From: Jejuia sp. UBA6058
GTDB taxonomy: Bacteria > Bacteroidota > Bacteroidia > Flavobacteriales > Flavobacteriaceae
Assembly: GCA_002428965.1 (NCBI GenBank)
Contig: DIYI01000009.1
Span: 300,418-364,417, forward strand
DNA length: 64,000 bases
Direction of reading: 5' to 3'
Positions 52,138 through 61,548 of this stretch are shown here, one piece after another. Both the position numbers and the translations under genes were made by a program. Below the pieces are notes generated by a model. It worked only from the letters and a program-made list of their open reading frames with translations. It was not told the origin of the DNA and did not search any database. The first letter of the stretch is position 1, and each line of letters opens with the position of its first letter.

Positions 52138-52161
52138 TATCTTTAGCTGTGTTACAACATT

Positions 52162-53904
52162 ATGTTAAAGATGAAAAATTACATTTTATTGGTTCTAATA
52201 ATAGTTGCCTGTGAAAAACCTAAAAACCCAGCAAACTATAATTTTGAAACTCATTTTGAGACATCCAATGGGCTTGAAACAGCAACTTATCAAGAAACCA
52301 TAACGTTTTACAAAAATTTAGCCGAAGTCTATAATGAAATTTCAATTGACAGTATTGGAGAAACCGATGCTAGCAAACCATTGCATATTGTAACCTTCAA
52401 TCCTGATAAAGAATTTGACTTTAACAAAATACGGGAGGAAAAACGTATTGTATTTATAAATAATGGAATTCACCCTGGTGAACCAGATGGTATCGATGCT
52501 ACAATGCTTCTGTATAGAGATTTGGTTCAAGGCAAGATTGATATTCCAAAGCAAGTGGCACTGGTAACCATTCCCATTTATAATATAGGGGGTAGTTTAA
52601 ATAGAAATTCTACAAGTCGCACTAATCAAAACGGACCAATAGCTTATGGGTTTAGAGGCAACTCACAAAACTATGATTTAAACCGAGATTTTATAAAGTG
52701 CGATACTAGAAACGCTAAAACGTTTACTAAAATTTTTCATAAAGTTAAGCCTGATGTTTTTATTGACAATCACGTTAGTAACGGTGCAAATTACCAATAC
52801 ACCTTAACTCATTTATTCACCCAACATAACAAATTAGGCGATAAATTGGGCGCGTATTTGCACAAAGAAATGGTTCCCACCTTGGAAAAGAAATTAGCCG
52901 ATAAAAATTGGGATATCACCCCTTATGTAAATATTTTTAATCAAGTTCCTGAAAAAGGGTTTTCACAATTTATAGACTACCCAAGATACTCAACGGGCTA
53001 TACCACACTATTTAACACATTGGGAATGATGGTTGAAACACACATGCTAAAACCATATAAACAAAGAGTTGAAGGCACCTATGAGCTTATGAAAAGTATG
53101 ATAGAAATTGCAGAGGCAGACTCGGAGAAAATAAAAAACTTGCGTAAAGAAATACCATTGCTAACGCACAAAAGAGAAAAATACGTTTTAGATTGGGAAA
53201 TTGATACTACAAAGTTTACGACACTAAATTTTAAAGGTTTTGAAGCTAAAGTAGTTACTAGTAGCATTACCAATTTTAAAAGAATAAAATACGATTCAAC
53301 CAAACCCTTCACAAAAAAGATTAAATATCAGAACTATTTCACGCCCAAACTTGAGGTTAAAATACCACAAGCCTATATCATTCCTAAAAGTTGGTATAAT
53401 GCTGTAGAATTACTAAAGTTGAATCAAGTAGAACTGCAACCTTTGAAATCTGACACCATCATAAACGTTGAAACATATAAAATTGAAGATTATGAAACAC
53501 GTAGTTCACCTTACGAAGGGCATTATTTACATTACGATGTTAAGATTTCAAAATCATATGAAAACATCGAATTCTCTAAAGGTGACTTAATAGTACCCAC
53601 AAACCAAGATGCGTTTAGATACATAATAGCAACATTGGAACCTCAAGCTCCAGATTCATTTTTCAACTGGAATTTCTTTGACACCATACTCCAACAAAAA
53701 GAAGGGTTTTCTCCTTATGTTTGGGAAGATAAAGCTCTGGAGCTTTTGCAAAATAATCCAAAACTTAATATGGAATTTATACAGCGAAAAACCAACAACC
53801 CTGAATTTCGCAATAATTGGTATGCGCAATTGGATTGGTTACATAAAAAAAGTAAACACTATGAAAAAGCGCATTTAAGATATCCTGTTTTCAGAATAGA
53901 ATAG
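52162..53904 (+). CDS. M14-family zinc metallopeptidase lipoprotein
   Basis: 580-residue exported protein (IIVAC, Cys17). Zinc ligands are H104 and E107 in GIHPGEPDG and H204 in IDNHVSNG; NSQNYDLNRDF carries the substrate-binding Asn-Arg pair. The peptidase domain covers about 45-320; the C-terminal part is a beta-rich accessory region. It probably trims peptides in the periplasm. It follows the DUF418 gene closely on the same strand and may be co-transcribed. Confidence 0.88.
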   Translation: MLKMKNYILLVLIIVACEKPKNPANYNFETHFETSNGLETATYQETITFYKNLAEVYNEISIDSIGETDASKPLHIVTFNPDKEFDFNKIREEKRIVFINNGIHPGEPDGIDATMLLYRDLVQGKIDIPKQVALVTIPIYNIGGSLNRNSTSRTNQNGPIAYGFRGNSQNYDLNRDFIKCDTRNAKTFTKIFHKVKPDVFIDNHVSNGANYQYTLTHLFTQHNKLGDKLGAYLHKEMVPTLEKKLADKNWDITPYVNIFNQVPEKGFSQFIDYPRYSTGYTTLFNTLGMMVETHMLKPYKQRVEGTYELMKSMIEIAEADSEKIKNLRKEIPLLTHKREKYVLDWEIDTTKFTTLNFKGFEAKVVTSSITNFKRIKYDSTKPFTKKIKYQNYFTPKLEVKIPQAYIIPKSWYNAVELLKLNQVELQPLKSDTIINVETYKIEDYETRSSPYEGHYLHYDVKISKSYENIEFSKGDLIVPTNQDAFRYIIATLEPQAPDSFFNWNFFDTILQQKEGFSPYVWEDKALELLQNNPKLNMEFIQRKTNNPEFRNNWYAQLDWLHKKSKHYEKAHLRYPVFRIE

Positions 53905-53991
53905 ACTAGAATGATTGTCTTATACCTTTTAGAACAAATAAACGTTTTCAGAATTGCCTTGGCAAAATCTATAAAAATGATTTAATATAAC

Positions 53992-54372
53992 CTAAGCAGA
54001 AATATTGCACTTACTTTCAAGCCATTCTAGCGCATACTCACGCTTTTCAAATAATTGCATATTCAAATGATTTGATTCATTCATTTTAATCAAAGTCTCT
54101 GCAGACATGTAAGCACCACTGGTTGCCGCCAGAACAGCAACCCGATGGACTTCTTTTAAATTAAAAAGAATTTTTTGAGCTTCAAATGTATAGGAATAAG
54201 AGTTTTTCTTATTCAATAATATTGAAAAAGATGCTTTAAAGTAACTTAATAGAAAGTCGTGGCATATATCAAGCACAACCTCATCAATCACCACCCCTTC
54301 ATCAATAATAACTTCGGCCAATTGTTCTTCCAATATAATTATAGTGCCAAACGCAAGCTTATATTCTTTCAT
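53992..54372 (-). CDS. Small hypothetical protein, paralogue 1 (STAS-like)
   Basis: 126-residue protein, sharing with the next gene the framework MKEYxxxFGxIIILxxxLAEVII, EGVVIDE, CHDFLLSYFKASFSILLNKKxxxSYT, EAQ, NLKE and LFxKRxxALEWLE. The alternation of strands and helices and the final ALEWLE resemble single-domain STAS/SpoIIAA-like proteins of Bacteroidota. No catalytic residues are apparent. The pair is a tandem duplication, with separate 5' regions. Confidence 0.7.
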   Translation of the reverse strand: MKEYKLAFGTIIILEEQLAEVIIDEGVVIDEVVLDICHDFLLSYFKASFSILLNKKNSYSYTFEAQKILFNLKEVHRVAVLAATSGAYMSAETLIKMNESNHLNMQLFEKREYALEWLESKCNISA

Positions 54373-54480
54373 TAATTATAAATTTGGAGAGAGAATTATA
54401 ATAGCAAACTCACGCTTCCTTTAAGGAAGTACCCGCAATTAATTTGTTTAGGGAAAATATATTTCAGTTACGCCAATACA

Positions 54481-54846
54481 CTAAGCAGTTTCCAACCATT
54501 CAAGTGCCTGATTTCGCTTGTTGAAAAGCTTAATACTGGAATCGTTAAATTGATTGATCTTGCTCAAAATATCCGAAGGAATAATGCTTCGTTTTGCACC
54601 AACAACAACGCCCATAACTTTAAGCTCCTTTAAATTAGAGATCATAGTCTGTGCTTCTCCTGTATAAGAGTGCTCGTATTTTTTATTAATGAGAAGAGAA
54701 AAAGGTGTTTTAAGATGTTTCACCAAAAAGCTGTGGCATTCCTTAATGATATCTTCATTCATTACCACACCTTTTTTTACAATAATTTCTGCTAGGTCAT
54801 CGCGCAAAATTATAATTTCGCCAAACGAGAATTCGTATTCTTTCAT
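54481..54846 (-). CDS. Small hypothetical protein, paralogue 2 (STAS-like)
   Basis: 121-residue protein (MKEYEFSFGEIIILRDDLAEIIVKKGVV), a diverged copy of the neighbour at 53992-54372, with CHSFLVKHLKTPFSLLINKKYEHSYT and NKRNQALEWLETA conserved. It is upstream of its paralogue on the same strand, with a 108-base gap. Function unknown; a regulatory interaction module is a reasonable guess. Confidence 0.72.
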   Translation of the reverse strand: MKEYEFSFGEIIILRDDLAEIIVKKGVVMNEDIIKECHSFLVKHLKTPFSLLINKKYEHSYTGEAQTMISNLKELKVMGVVVGAKRSIIPSDILSKINQFNDSSIKLFNKRNQALEWLETA

Positions 54847-55028
54847 AGTAAGTAAGTTAATTTGGTGAGAGAATTAAACGTTACCTCGAATAGCAATTAC
54901 GGTAAATTAATACTTTTTTTGATGAATTGAAAATAACATATGTTAATTTTCAGCTAGAATTGCAGTATCGGCATAATCTGAGGGCTTATTTTTTGAAATA
55001 ACCAAAATACTAAACCTCTACAAATCAA

Positions 55029-55613
55029 CTACTTCATCAATATTTTAATATTAGAGTAAGAATTTTGGAGCGCTTTTTGAGTTTTTTTCTTTCCCAACCA
55101 CTTTACCTTGGTAATACCCTCCTTTTCTTGCGGATAAAGCTTTCCTTCAAATTTGGTTTGCATTTCAAACCAATAGGTAATTTTGATACGATACCGACCT
55201 CGCCTTTTAAAGATATGATATGTGGTTTCTAAAGGCTTAACTATTTTTAGTCTCTTTACTCCTGTTTCTTCTTCAACTTCTCGAACTGCGGTTTCCTCAA
55301 TACTTTCTCCTTTTTCAATCTTTCCTTTTGGTAAATCCCATTTTCCATTTCTAAAAATAAACAAGACTTTGCCCTTGGTATTATATACTTTTCCTCCTCC
55401 CGCAATAACATTAGGAGCTTTTTTCAAGAATTTCTTTAATAGCTTTTCTTCATTTTTATGCACTAAGTATACTTTCTCAAGGGATGAATTATTCAGTTTT
55501 CTAACTATATTTCTAAGAAAGACTTTTTTTAATTTGTAACTTTTAACTCCAGGTTTGTTAACAGTTGTGGTAGAAAGAATAATAGGCTTATCACCAACAA
55601 ATATTTTATACAT
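55029..55613 (-). CDS. Nudix hydrolase
   Basis: 194-residue protein with the Nudix box GKIEKGESIEETAVREVEEETGV (about residues 96-118), which binds the divalent metal for cleaving nucleoside diphosphate derivatives. The N-terminal ~65 residues (MYKIFVGDKPIILSTTTV...) are an extra segment typical of the flavobacterial members. It is divergent from pyrE. Substrate unknown. Confidence 0.88.
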   Translation of the reverse strand: MYKIFVGDKPIILSTTTVNKPGVKSYKLKKVFLRNIVRKLNNSSLEKVYLVHKNEEKLLKKFLKKAPNVIAGGGKVYNTKGKVLFIFRNGKWDLPKGKIEKGESIEETAVREVEEETGVKRLKIVKPLETTYHIFKRRGRYRIKITYWFEMQTKFEGKLYPQEKEGITKVKWLGKKKTQKALQNSYSNIKILMK

Positions 55614-55730
55614 AAAGTGATTGTTCTCTATTTGATAGTGGTAAAAATATCATTTTAAATATTAATACCAATTGTTGAAAAAAATATTTTATTGTTAAGA
55701 TAGTTCTGTTCGCCTTCCTAAATATATGTT

Positions 55731-55738
55731 TAATTTTG
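55731..55738 (+). promoter_or_regulatory. -7 element almost touching the pyrE start codon
   Basis: TAATTTTG matches TAnnTTTG and ends only 4 bases before the pyrE ATG at 55743. Transcription from it would give a leaderless or near-leaderless mRNA. No convincing -33 TTG was found. Confidence 0.45.
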
Positions 55739-55742
55739 CGCT

Positions 55743-56387
55743 ATGATTTTTGATAAAGATATTGCCAAAAAAACCGCCGAAGTTTTATTACAAATTAACG
55801 CTATAAAACTTAATCCTAAAGCTCCTTTTACTTGGGCTTCAGGCTGGAAATCGCCAATTTATTGTGATAATCGTATTATACTTTCTTTTCCTTTAATTAG
55901 AAATTATGTTCGTGAAACTATGGCAAAATATATTGAACAGCACTATGGTAAGCCAGATGCTATAGCTGGTGTAGCCACAGGGGCTATTGGTATAGGCATG
56001 CTCGTTGCAGATTATTTAAACTTGCCTTTTATTTATGTACGACCAAATGCTAAGGGACATGGCAGACAAAACCAAATTGAAGGTTTTATTGAAAAAGGAC
56101 AAAATGTAGTTGTAGTAGAAGATTTAATAAGTACTGGGAAAAGTAGTCTTAACGCTGTAAATGCCTTAAGAGATGCTGGAGTTCTTGTAAAAGGAATGGT
56201 TGCTATTTTTACTTACGGTTTTGAAATTTCAAAAGAAAACTTCGAAAAAGAAGGTATCACTCTTCATACTTTAGGCAATTACGAAAGCCTTCTGGATCAA
56301 GCACTTCAAACCAACTATATTAAAGAAGAGGAGCTCGGGCTTCTTGCACAATGGAATTCCAATCCTAGTGAATGGAATGCTATTTGA
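55743..56387 (+). CDS. pyrE: Orotate phosphoribosyltransferase
   Basis: 214-residue enzyme of pyrimidine synthesis that couples orotate and PRPP. The PRPP loop is QNVVVVEDLISTGKSSLNAV; FTWASGWKSPIYCDNR and RPNAKGHGRQNQIEG are typical. Start at 55743 gives the normal length. A SRPBCC-family gene follows 32 bases later on the same strand. Confidence 0.95.
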   Translation: MIFDKDIAKKTAEVLLQINAIKLNPKAPFTWASGWKSPIYCDNRIILSFPLIRNYVRETMAKYIEQHYGKPDAIAGVATGAIGIGMLVADYLNLPFIYVRPNAKGHGRQNQIEGFIEKGQNVVVVEDLISTGKSSLNAVNALRDAGVLVKGMVAIFTYGFEISKENFEKEGITLHTLGNYESLLDQALQTNYIKEEELGLLAQWNSNPSEWNAI

Positions 56388-56419
56388 TATATAAGCACTA
56401 AACAAAACAAATAAAAATT

Positions 56420-56815
56420 ATGACATTAGAATCTCCACAAGTTAGAGTATCTAAAACTCAAGAAAATATCTTTTCTTTTATTTCGAATATTGAAAATTTT
56501 GAATCTTTAATGCCTGAAAATATTAGCAAATTTGAAGTTTTAGGAGATGACAAATTTCTCTTTGCATTAAAGGGAATGCCAGAAATAATTCTAAAAAAGA
56601 AAGAAGAAGTACCGCCAAATAAAATTGTTTTTGGTGCAGCAGGTGGAAAAATAGATTTTTTTCTTACAGCTAACATCATTAAAGTTGATGAGGAAAATAG
56701 TGATATTAAATTGGAGTTTAGTGGAGACTTTAACCCAATGATGAGCATGATGGTAAAAGGCCCAATTTCTAAATTTATTGAAACTCTGGCTACCAATCTA
56801 CCAAAAGCAGTTTAA
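56420..56815 (+). CDS. SRPBCC-family (START-like) protein
   Basis: 131-residue single-domain protein: VRVSKTQENIFSFISNIENFESLMPENISKFEVLGDDKFLF and the ligand-pocket strands that follow match polyketide-cyclase/START-like folds. It probably binds a hydrophobic ligand. It follows pyrE and is convergent with birA, overlapping it by 4 bases at the stops. Function unknown. Confidence 0.82.
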   Translation: MTLESPQVRVSKTQENIFSFISNIENFESLMPENISKFEVLGDDKFLFALKGMPEIILKKKEEVPPNKIVFGAAGGKIDFFLTANIIKVDEENSDIKLEFSGDFNPMMSMMVKGPISKFIETLATNLPKAV

Positions 56816-57543
56816 TACAGCAGACTAACATCTTTTAGTTCGAACAGCTTAACTACATCGTCTTCCAACAATACTTGTAAATCGCCTGATTCTAAAACAG
56901 ATTTTATATAACCCATAAACATATTGCCCTCAGCATCTTTGAATGTTGAGGGTTTATTTTTTCTAAATAAATAATCGTTGTATTCCTGCAATACCCCATG
57001 AAATTCACCTTGCTTCAAAAGAGAAACATACTGTTTCAAATTGATAATAATGCTATTCAAAATTTCGTCTAAATTATAATAGCGACCAGTTATATTTTTT
57101 AGTGATGATGCATTAGGCAATCCTTTAAACTCGGTTTGGTTAACATTTAAACCTATGCCAATGATGGATGCCGAAACTTGAGCTTGTTTTATGACATTTT
57201 CTATTAAAACACCGCAAACTTTTTTGTGATGTGACAAAATGTCGTTAGGCCATTTAATATGTAATTGAGGAATAACAAATGTATTTAAAGATCGCCTAAT
57301 TGCTAAAGCAGTAGCCATACTTAAGTAAAAAGGGTAATCTAATTTTATCCTTGTAGTATCAACAAACACGCTAAACATAAGGTTTTTTGATGGCTCTGAG
57401 TCCCATGTGCTGCCCCTTTGACCTCGACCTTTTGTTTGGTATTTAGCAGTTACCACCGTAAAATCCTCAACAACTTTTGCCCCAATCATATTTCTTAAAT
57501 ACGTATTGGTAGAATCAGTGGCATTAAGTTTGATTATATGCAT
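56812..57543 (-). CDS. birA: Biotin--[acetyl-CoA-carboxylase] ligase
   Basis: 243-residue biotin protein ligase without the N-terminal DNA-binding domain, so it modifies carboxylases but does not repress. Signature: DSTNTYLR, KGRGQRGSTWDSEPSKNLMFS (biotinyl-AMP loop), HIKWPNDILSHHKKVCGVLIEN and IGIGLNVNQTEF. It is divergent from rsfS. Confidence 0.93.
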   Translation of the reverse strand: MHIIKLNATDSTNTYLRNMIGAKVVEDFTVVTAKYQTKGRGQRGSTWDSEPSKNLMFSVFVDTTRIKLDYPFYLSMATALAIRRSLNTFVIPQLHIKWPNDILSHHKKVCGVLIENVIKQAQVSASIIGIGLNVNQTEFKGLPNASSLKNITGRYYNLDEILNSIIINLKQYVSLLKQGEFHGVLQEYNDYLFRKNKPSTFKDAEGNMFMGYIKSVLESGDLQVLLEDDVVKLFELKDVSLLY

Positions 57544-57610
57544 TTGCGAGGAAAAGATGTTGGTTTAAATCTTGTGAAAATTTTAGGGTTTAAAGAACTA
57601 AAAAAAATAA

Positions 57611-57618
57611 TAACTTTG
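57611..57618 (+). promoter_or_regulatory. -7 promoter element of the rsfS-ftsH unit
   Basis: TAACTTTG matches TAnnTTTG, 19 bases before the rsfS start codon. Confidence 0.6.
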
Positions 57619-57637
57619 CACAAATTAATTAAAATTA

Positions 57638-58009
57638 ATGGCGAAAGAAAAAGTAAGCGCAGATCAGTTAATATCAGTAATCATTAGTGGGATTGAAGAT
57701 GTAAAAGGAAAAGAGATAAGTGTTTTAGATTTAAGAGATATTGAAAACACAGTTTGCGATTATTTCATCATATGTGAAGGTACTTCTAATACTCAAGTAA
57801 ACGCCATAGTTAATTCCATACAAAAAAAAGTAAGTAAAGAGCTTAAAGACCATCCGTGGCACGTAGAAGGTGCCGATAATGCAGAGTGGGTTCTGTTAGA
57901 TTATGTAAATATTGCTGTTCACGTATTTCAAAAGCATATTAGGGAATATTATGATATTGAGAGTCTTTGGGGAGATGCAAAAACAACAATAATAGAAACG
58001 AGCTACTAA
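57638..58009 (+). CDS. rsfS: Ribosomal silencing factor RsfS
   Basis: 123-residue protein (DUF143 family) that binds ribosomal protein uL14 and prevents joining of the subunits. Signature: VCDYFIICEGTSNTQVNAI, HPWHVEG and WVLLDYVNIAVHVFQKHIREYYDIESLWGDA. It precedes ftsH by 9 bases and forms an operon with it. Confidence 0.95.
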   Translation: MAKEKVSADQLISVIISGIEDVKGKEISVLDLRDIENTVCDYFIICEGTSNTQVNAIVNSIQKKVSKELKDHPWHVEGADNAEWVLLDYVNIAVHVFQKHIREYYDIESLWGDAKTTIIETSY

Positions 58010-58018
58010 GAAAAAAAT

Positions 58019-59989
58019 ATGGCAAACAACAATAAAAATATTAAGGATAAGAAACCAAAGTTTAGCCCGTATTGGATTTACGGTATTATTTTATCATTAT
58101 TCTTGGTTTTTACCTTATTTAATAACTCTGGCTTAGAAAGCGGAAATTCTACCAATCCTACCCAGTTTTTCAAATTTGTTCAAGACGGAGATGTAGATAA
58201 AGTAGAGATTGTAAATAGACGATTGGCAAAAGTTTATTTAACGCGTGAGGCGGCGCAAAAAGAAATTCATAAAAAAACCAAATCAACAAGTTTTATACCT
58301 TCTTCTACTGCCGCCCCAAACTACAAATTTGAGTTTGGTGAGCTGGAAATTTTTCAGAATAGGTTAAACGAAATTATTGAGCAAAATGATCTGGAACTTG
58401 AGCCAGTTTATGTTACAGAAGAAAATCATCTAGCAGATTTTCTTATTGGTATTTTGCCATTTGTGCTGCTTATTGGAGTTTGGATATTTATTATGAGAAG
58501 AATGTCAGGTGGCGCTGGTGGCGGCGCTGGTGGGCAAATTTTCAATATTGGAAAATCTAAAGCAAAATTATTTGATCAAAATACTGAAGTTAAAACATCA
58601 TTTAAAGATGTAGCTGGTCTAGAAGGTGCTAAAGAAGAAGTACAAGAAATTGTAGACTTCTTAAAATACCCTGAAAAATATACCACTTTAGGAGGAAAAA
58701 TTCCTAAAGGTGCTTTATTAGTAGGACCTCCAGGAACAGGTAAAACGTTATTGGCAAAGGCTGTTGCTGGAGAAGCCAAAGTACCTTTCTTTTCACTTTC
58801 CGGTTCAGATTTTGTCGAAATGTTTGTAGGAGTTGGAGCTTCCAGAGTTCGTGATCTGTTCAAACAAGCCAAAGAAAAATCGCCTTCAATTATATTTATT
58901 GATGAAATTGATGCAATAGGTAGAGCTAGAGGTAAAAACGCCATGTCTGGCAGTAATGACGAGCGCGAAAATACTCTTAATCAATTACTTACAGAAATGG
59001 ATGGTTTTGGCACAAATACGAATGTAATTGTGATGGCCGCTACCAATAGAGCAGATATCTTGGATAAAGCACTTATGCGTGCAGGTCGTTTCGATCGTCA
59101 GATTTTCGTAGATCTACCAGACGTAAGAGAGCGTAAAGAAATTTTTGAGGTACATCTAAGACCTCTGAAAAAAACCAAGGATTTAGATACAGATTTTTTA
59201 TCTAAACAAACACCTGGTTTTTCGGGTGCTGATATTGCAAATGTATGTAATGAAGCTGCTTTGATAGCTGCTAGAAATGGTAAAAAGGAAGTTGATAGAC
59301 AGGATTTTTTAGATGCTGTTGACAGAATTATTGGCGGTCTAGAAAAGAAAAATAAAATTATTACTCCCGGTGAAAAACGGGCTGTCGCCTTTCATGAAGC
59401 TGGTCATGCTGTAGTTAGTTGGATGTTAGAACATGCCGCACCACTAATTAAAGTTACTATCGTTCCCCGCGGAAGATCTCTTGGTGCCGCTTGGTATTTA
59501 CCTGAGGAACGTTTAATTGTGAGACCAGAACAGATGTTGGACGAAATGTGTGCCACAATGGGTGGTCGAGCTGCAGAGAAGGTTATTTTCGATAATATTT
59601 CTACAGGAGCTTTAAGCGATTTGGAAAAAGTAACGAAACAGGCTCGGGCTATGGTAACTATTTATGGTTTGAGTGATAAAATTGGCAACTTGACTTACTA
59701 CGATTCTACAGGACAAAGTGAATATGGTTTTACAAAACCTTACAGTGAAAAAACTGCAGAATTGATAGATAAAGAGATCTCAGATATTATTGAAGAGCAA
59801 TACCAAAGAGCCATTAAAATTCTTGAGAAAAATAAGGACAAACTAACGGAGCTCGCCGAAGTTTTATTGGAGAAAGAAGTTATCTTTAAAGATAACCTTG
59901 AAAAAATCTTTGGAAAGCGCCCCTTCGAAAATGCAGAAAAGACAGAAGAGGTTGAAGAGAATAAAACTAAGGAAAAAACCGAAGAATAG
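58019..59989 (+). CDS. ftsH: ATP-dependent zinc metalloprotease FtsH
   Basis: 656-residue membrane-bound AAA+ protease that degrades damaged and regulatory membrane proteins. Two membrane helices (about 18-35 and 142-160) flank a periplasmic part. AAA motifs: Walker A GPPGTGKT, Walker B IIFIDEIDAIG, SRH MRAGRFDRQ. The zinc protease motif is HEAGHAV. C-terminus is acidic, TEEVEENKTKEKTEE. It is coupled to rsfS and followed by a terminator. Confidence 0.97.
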   Translation: MANNNKNIKDKKPKFSPYWIYGIILSLFLVFTLFNNSGLESGNSTNPTQFFKFVQDGDVDKVEIVNRRLAKVYLTREAAQKEIHKKTKSTSFIPSSTAAPNYKFEFGELEIFQNRLNEIIEQNDLELEPVYVTEENHLADFLIGILPFVLLIGVWIFIMRRMSGGAGGGAGGQIFNIGKSKAKLFDQNTEVKTSFKDVAGLEGAKEEVQEIVDFLKYPEKYTTLGGKIPKGALLVGPPGTGKTLLAKAVAGEAKVPFFSLSGSDFVEMFVGVGASRVRDLFKQAKEKSPSIIFIDEIDAIGRARGKNAMSGSNDERENTLNQLLTEMDGFGTNTNVIVMAATNRADILDKALMRAGRFDRQIFVDLPDVRERKEIFEVHLRPLKKTKDLDTDFLSKQTPGFSGADIANVCNEAALIAARNGKKEVDRQDFLDAVDRIIGGLEKKNKIITPGEKRAVAFHEAGHAVVSWMLEHAAPLIKVTIVPRGRSLGAAWYLPEERLIVRPEQMLDEMCATMGGRAAEKVIFDNISTGALSDLEKVTKQARAMVTIYGLSDKIGNLTYYDSTGQSEYGFTKPYSEKTAELIDKEISDIIEEQYQRAIKILEKNKDKLTELAEVLLEKEVIFKDNLEKIFGKRPFENAEKTEEVEENKTKEKTEE

Positions 59990-60012
59990 CATATAGGCGT
60001 TAAGCTTTTTGT

Positions 60013-60060
60013 AAAAATCTTAAATTACTCTAACGAATAGTTTAAGATTTTTTATATTTG
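60013..60060 (+). promoter_or_regulatory. ftsH terminator and adjoining promoter of the LUD operon
   Basis: AAAAATCTTAAA (60013-60024) pairs with TTTAAGATTTTT (60041-60052), ending ftsH transcription. Directly adjacent TATATTTG (60053-60060) is a perfect -7 element, 50 bases before the LUD gene. Terminator and promoter thus abut. Confidence 0.75.
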
Positions 60061-60110
60061 GAAAACCCTCAGTAAAATCTCAACAATTAAGGTTAATAGC
60101 AAGCATCTGG

Positions 60111-60716
60111 ATGAATTTTTTTAAGAAAATTTTCGGATCGAAACAACAATCTGGAAAAGAAATAAAATCTGATGACCGTGGCAAGTATATGCCGGAACTC
60201 AAATTGCCAATAGACGAAAAATTTACAATAAATTTTAAGGCTAATGGGGGTAAATTCTTGTATTGTGATGATTTGAATGAGGTTTTCTCAAATTTCAATA
60301 ATATCCTAACTGAAAATTCTTGGGAAGATAAACCAGCATTAGTTATAGACGATAATCTCATAAAAAAATTCAAATCTGTTGGTTTTACTAGCACAAAGCA
60401 TTCCAGTGCCGCGATATATTTCTTAACTACTTGCGAAAATCTAATTGCCACAGACGGCTCTTTACTTATTTGCTCTCATCAAATTGCTGCTAAAAAACTT
60501 ACTGATTTGCCAGTTAATTTTGTGGTTTTCGCCACGACTAGTCAAATAGTTGATACAATTGGAGAAGGACTTCAAGGTATAAAGTCTAAAAACCGAAAAC
60601 AAATACCTTCAAATATCACAACCATTAAGCACTTTAAATCTGACGACGAAAAAGACTTCTTAAGTTATGGCAGTAGCTCAAAAAATCTATATTTGCTACT
60701 CCTAGAGGATTTATAA
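60111..60716 (+). CDS. LUD-domain protein (LutC/YkgG-like)
   Basis: 201-residue protein with an LUD-type fold: ATDGSLLICSHQIAAKKLTDLPVNFVVFATTSQIV matches the family, where related LutC subunits assist lactate oxidation. Iron-sulfur partners LutA/LutB are not nearby. It is the first gene of a run with cdsA (20 bases after) and psd. Function uncertain. Confidence 0.82.
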   Translation: MNFFKKIFGSKQQSGKEIKSDDRGKYMPELKLPIDEKFTINFKANGGKFLYCDDLNEVFSNFNNILTENSWEDKPALVIDDNLIKKFKSVGFTSTKHSSAAIYFLTTCENLIATDGSLLICSHQIAAKKLTDLPVNFVVFATTSQIVDTIGEGLQGIKSKNRKQIPSNITTIKHFKSDDEKDFLSYGSSSKNLYLLLLEDL

Positions 60717-60736
60717 TTTAAGTAGCTACAATATTT

Positions 60737-61546
60737 ATGAAAGACTTGCTGTTACGGTCGCTATCTGGTTTGCTTTATGTTGCATTGTTAGTTACCTGTC
60801 TAAGCTTAGGTAATCCACATGCTTTTATAATTCTTTTCTTCGTTTTTGGTATCATTTCACTTTTTGAGTTTAATAAATTAATCCAACTAAAAAGCGCTAT
60901 TCCATTTATCATATTTATTCTACTTTATGTCATTTTTGGATATTGGCAAACTGTTATTGCTTCTGGGAAAGGTTTAGATGAAGCTACACAAATTCTTATG
61001 GTACTCACCATTTTTGTAAATCTATTTTTAATTAGAGATCTATTTTCAAAAAAAATAATTCCGTTGTTTCATACGAAACGCTTTATCATCACAACCTTTT
61101 ATCTTTCTAGCGGATTCGTTTTTTCAATACTGATTGCTAGCATTTTCAGTCCAAAAATTCTCTTGGGTTGCTTTATTTTAGTTTGGGTAAATGATTCATT
61201 TGCATATTTAATTGGCAAAAACTTTGGAAGACAAAAGTTGTTTGAAAAAATATCTCCAAAGAAAACAGTTGAAGGCTTTTTGGGCGGTTTACTTTTCGCT
61301 TGTATAACTAGTTATTTCATTTCAAATTTTACAAGTACGCTCAATTTTACCTATTGGCTTTATCTCAGCATTTTAATTACTGTTTTTGGAACTTTCGGAG
61401 ATTTAATAGAATCAAAATTTAAAAGACAAGCCAATGTAAAAGATAGTGGTAATATTATGCCAGGGCATGGTGGCTTGCTTGATCGTTTGGACAGTATAAT
61501 TTTCGCTTCCCCTTTTATTTATTTATTTTTAAGAATTTTACATTAA
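60737..61546 (+). CDS. cdsA: Phosphatidate cytidylyltransferase
   Basis: 269-residue inner-membrane enzyme that makes CDP-diacylglycerol, precursor of all phospholipids. About seven membrane helices; the family signature VKDSGNIMPGHGGLLDRLDSI is near the C-terminus, with NDSFAYLIGKNFGRQK and SPKKTVEGFLGG before it. psd follows 2 bases after the stop, giving a phospholipid-synthesis operon. Confidence 0.95.
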   Translation: MKDLLLRSLSGLLYVALLVTCLSLGNPHAFIILFFVFGIISLFEFNKLIQLKSAIPFIIFILLYVIFGYWQTVIASGKGLDEATQILMVLTIFVNLFLIRDLFSKKIIPLFHTKRFIITTFYLSSGFVFSILIASIFSPKILLGCFILVWVNDSFAYLIGKNFGRQKLFEKISPKKTVEGFLGGLLFACITSYFISNFTSTLNFTYWLYLSILITVFGTFGDLIESKFKRQANVKDSGNIMPGHGGLLDRLDSIIFASPFIYLFLRILH

Positions 61547-61548
61547 TT

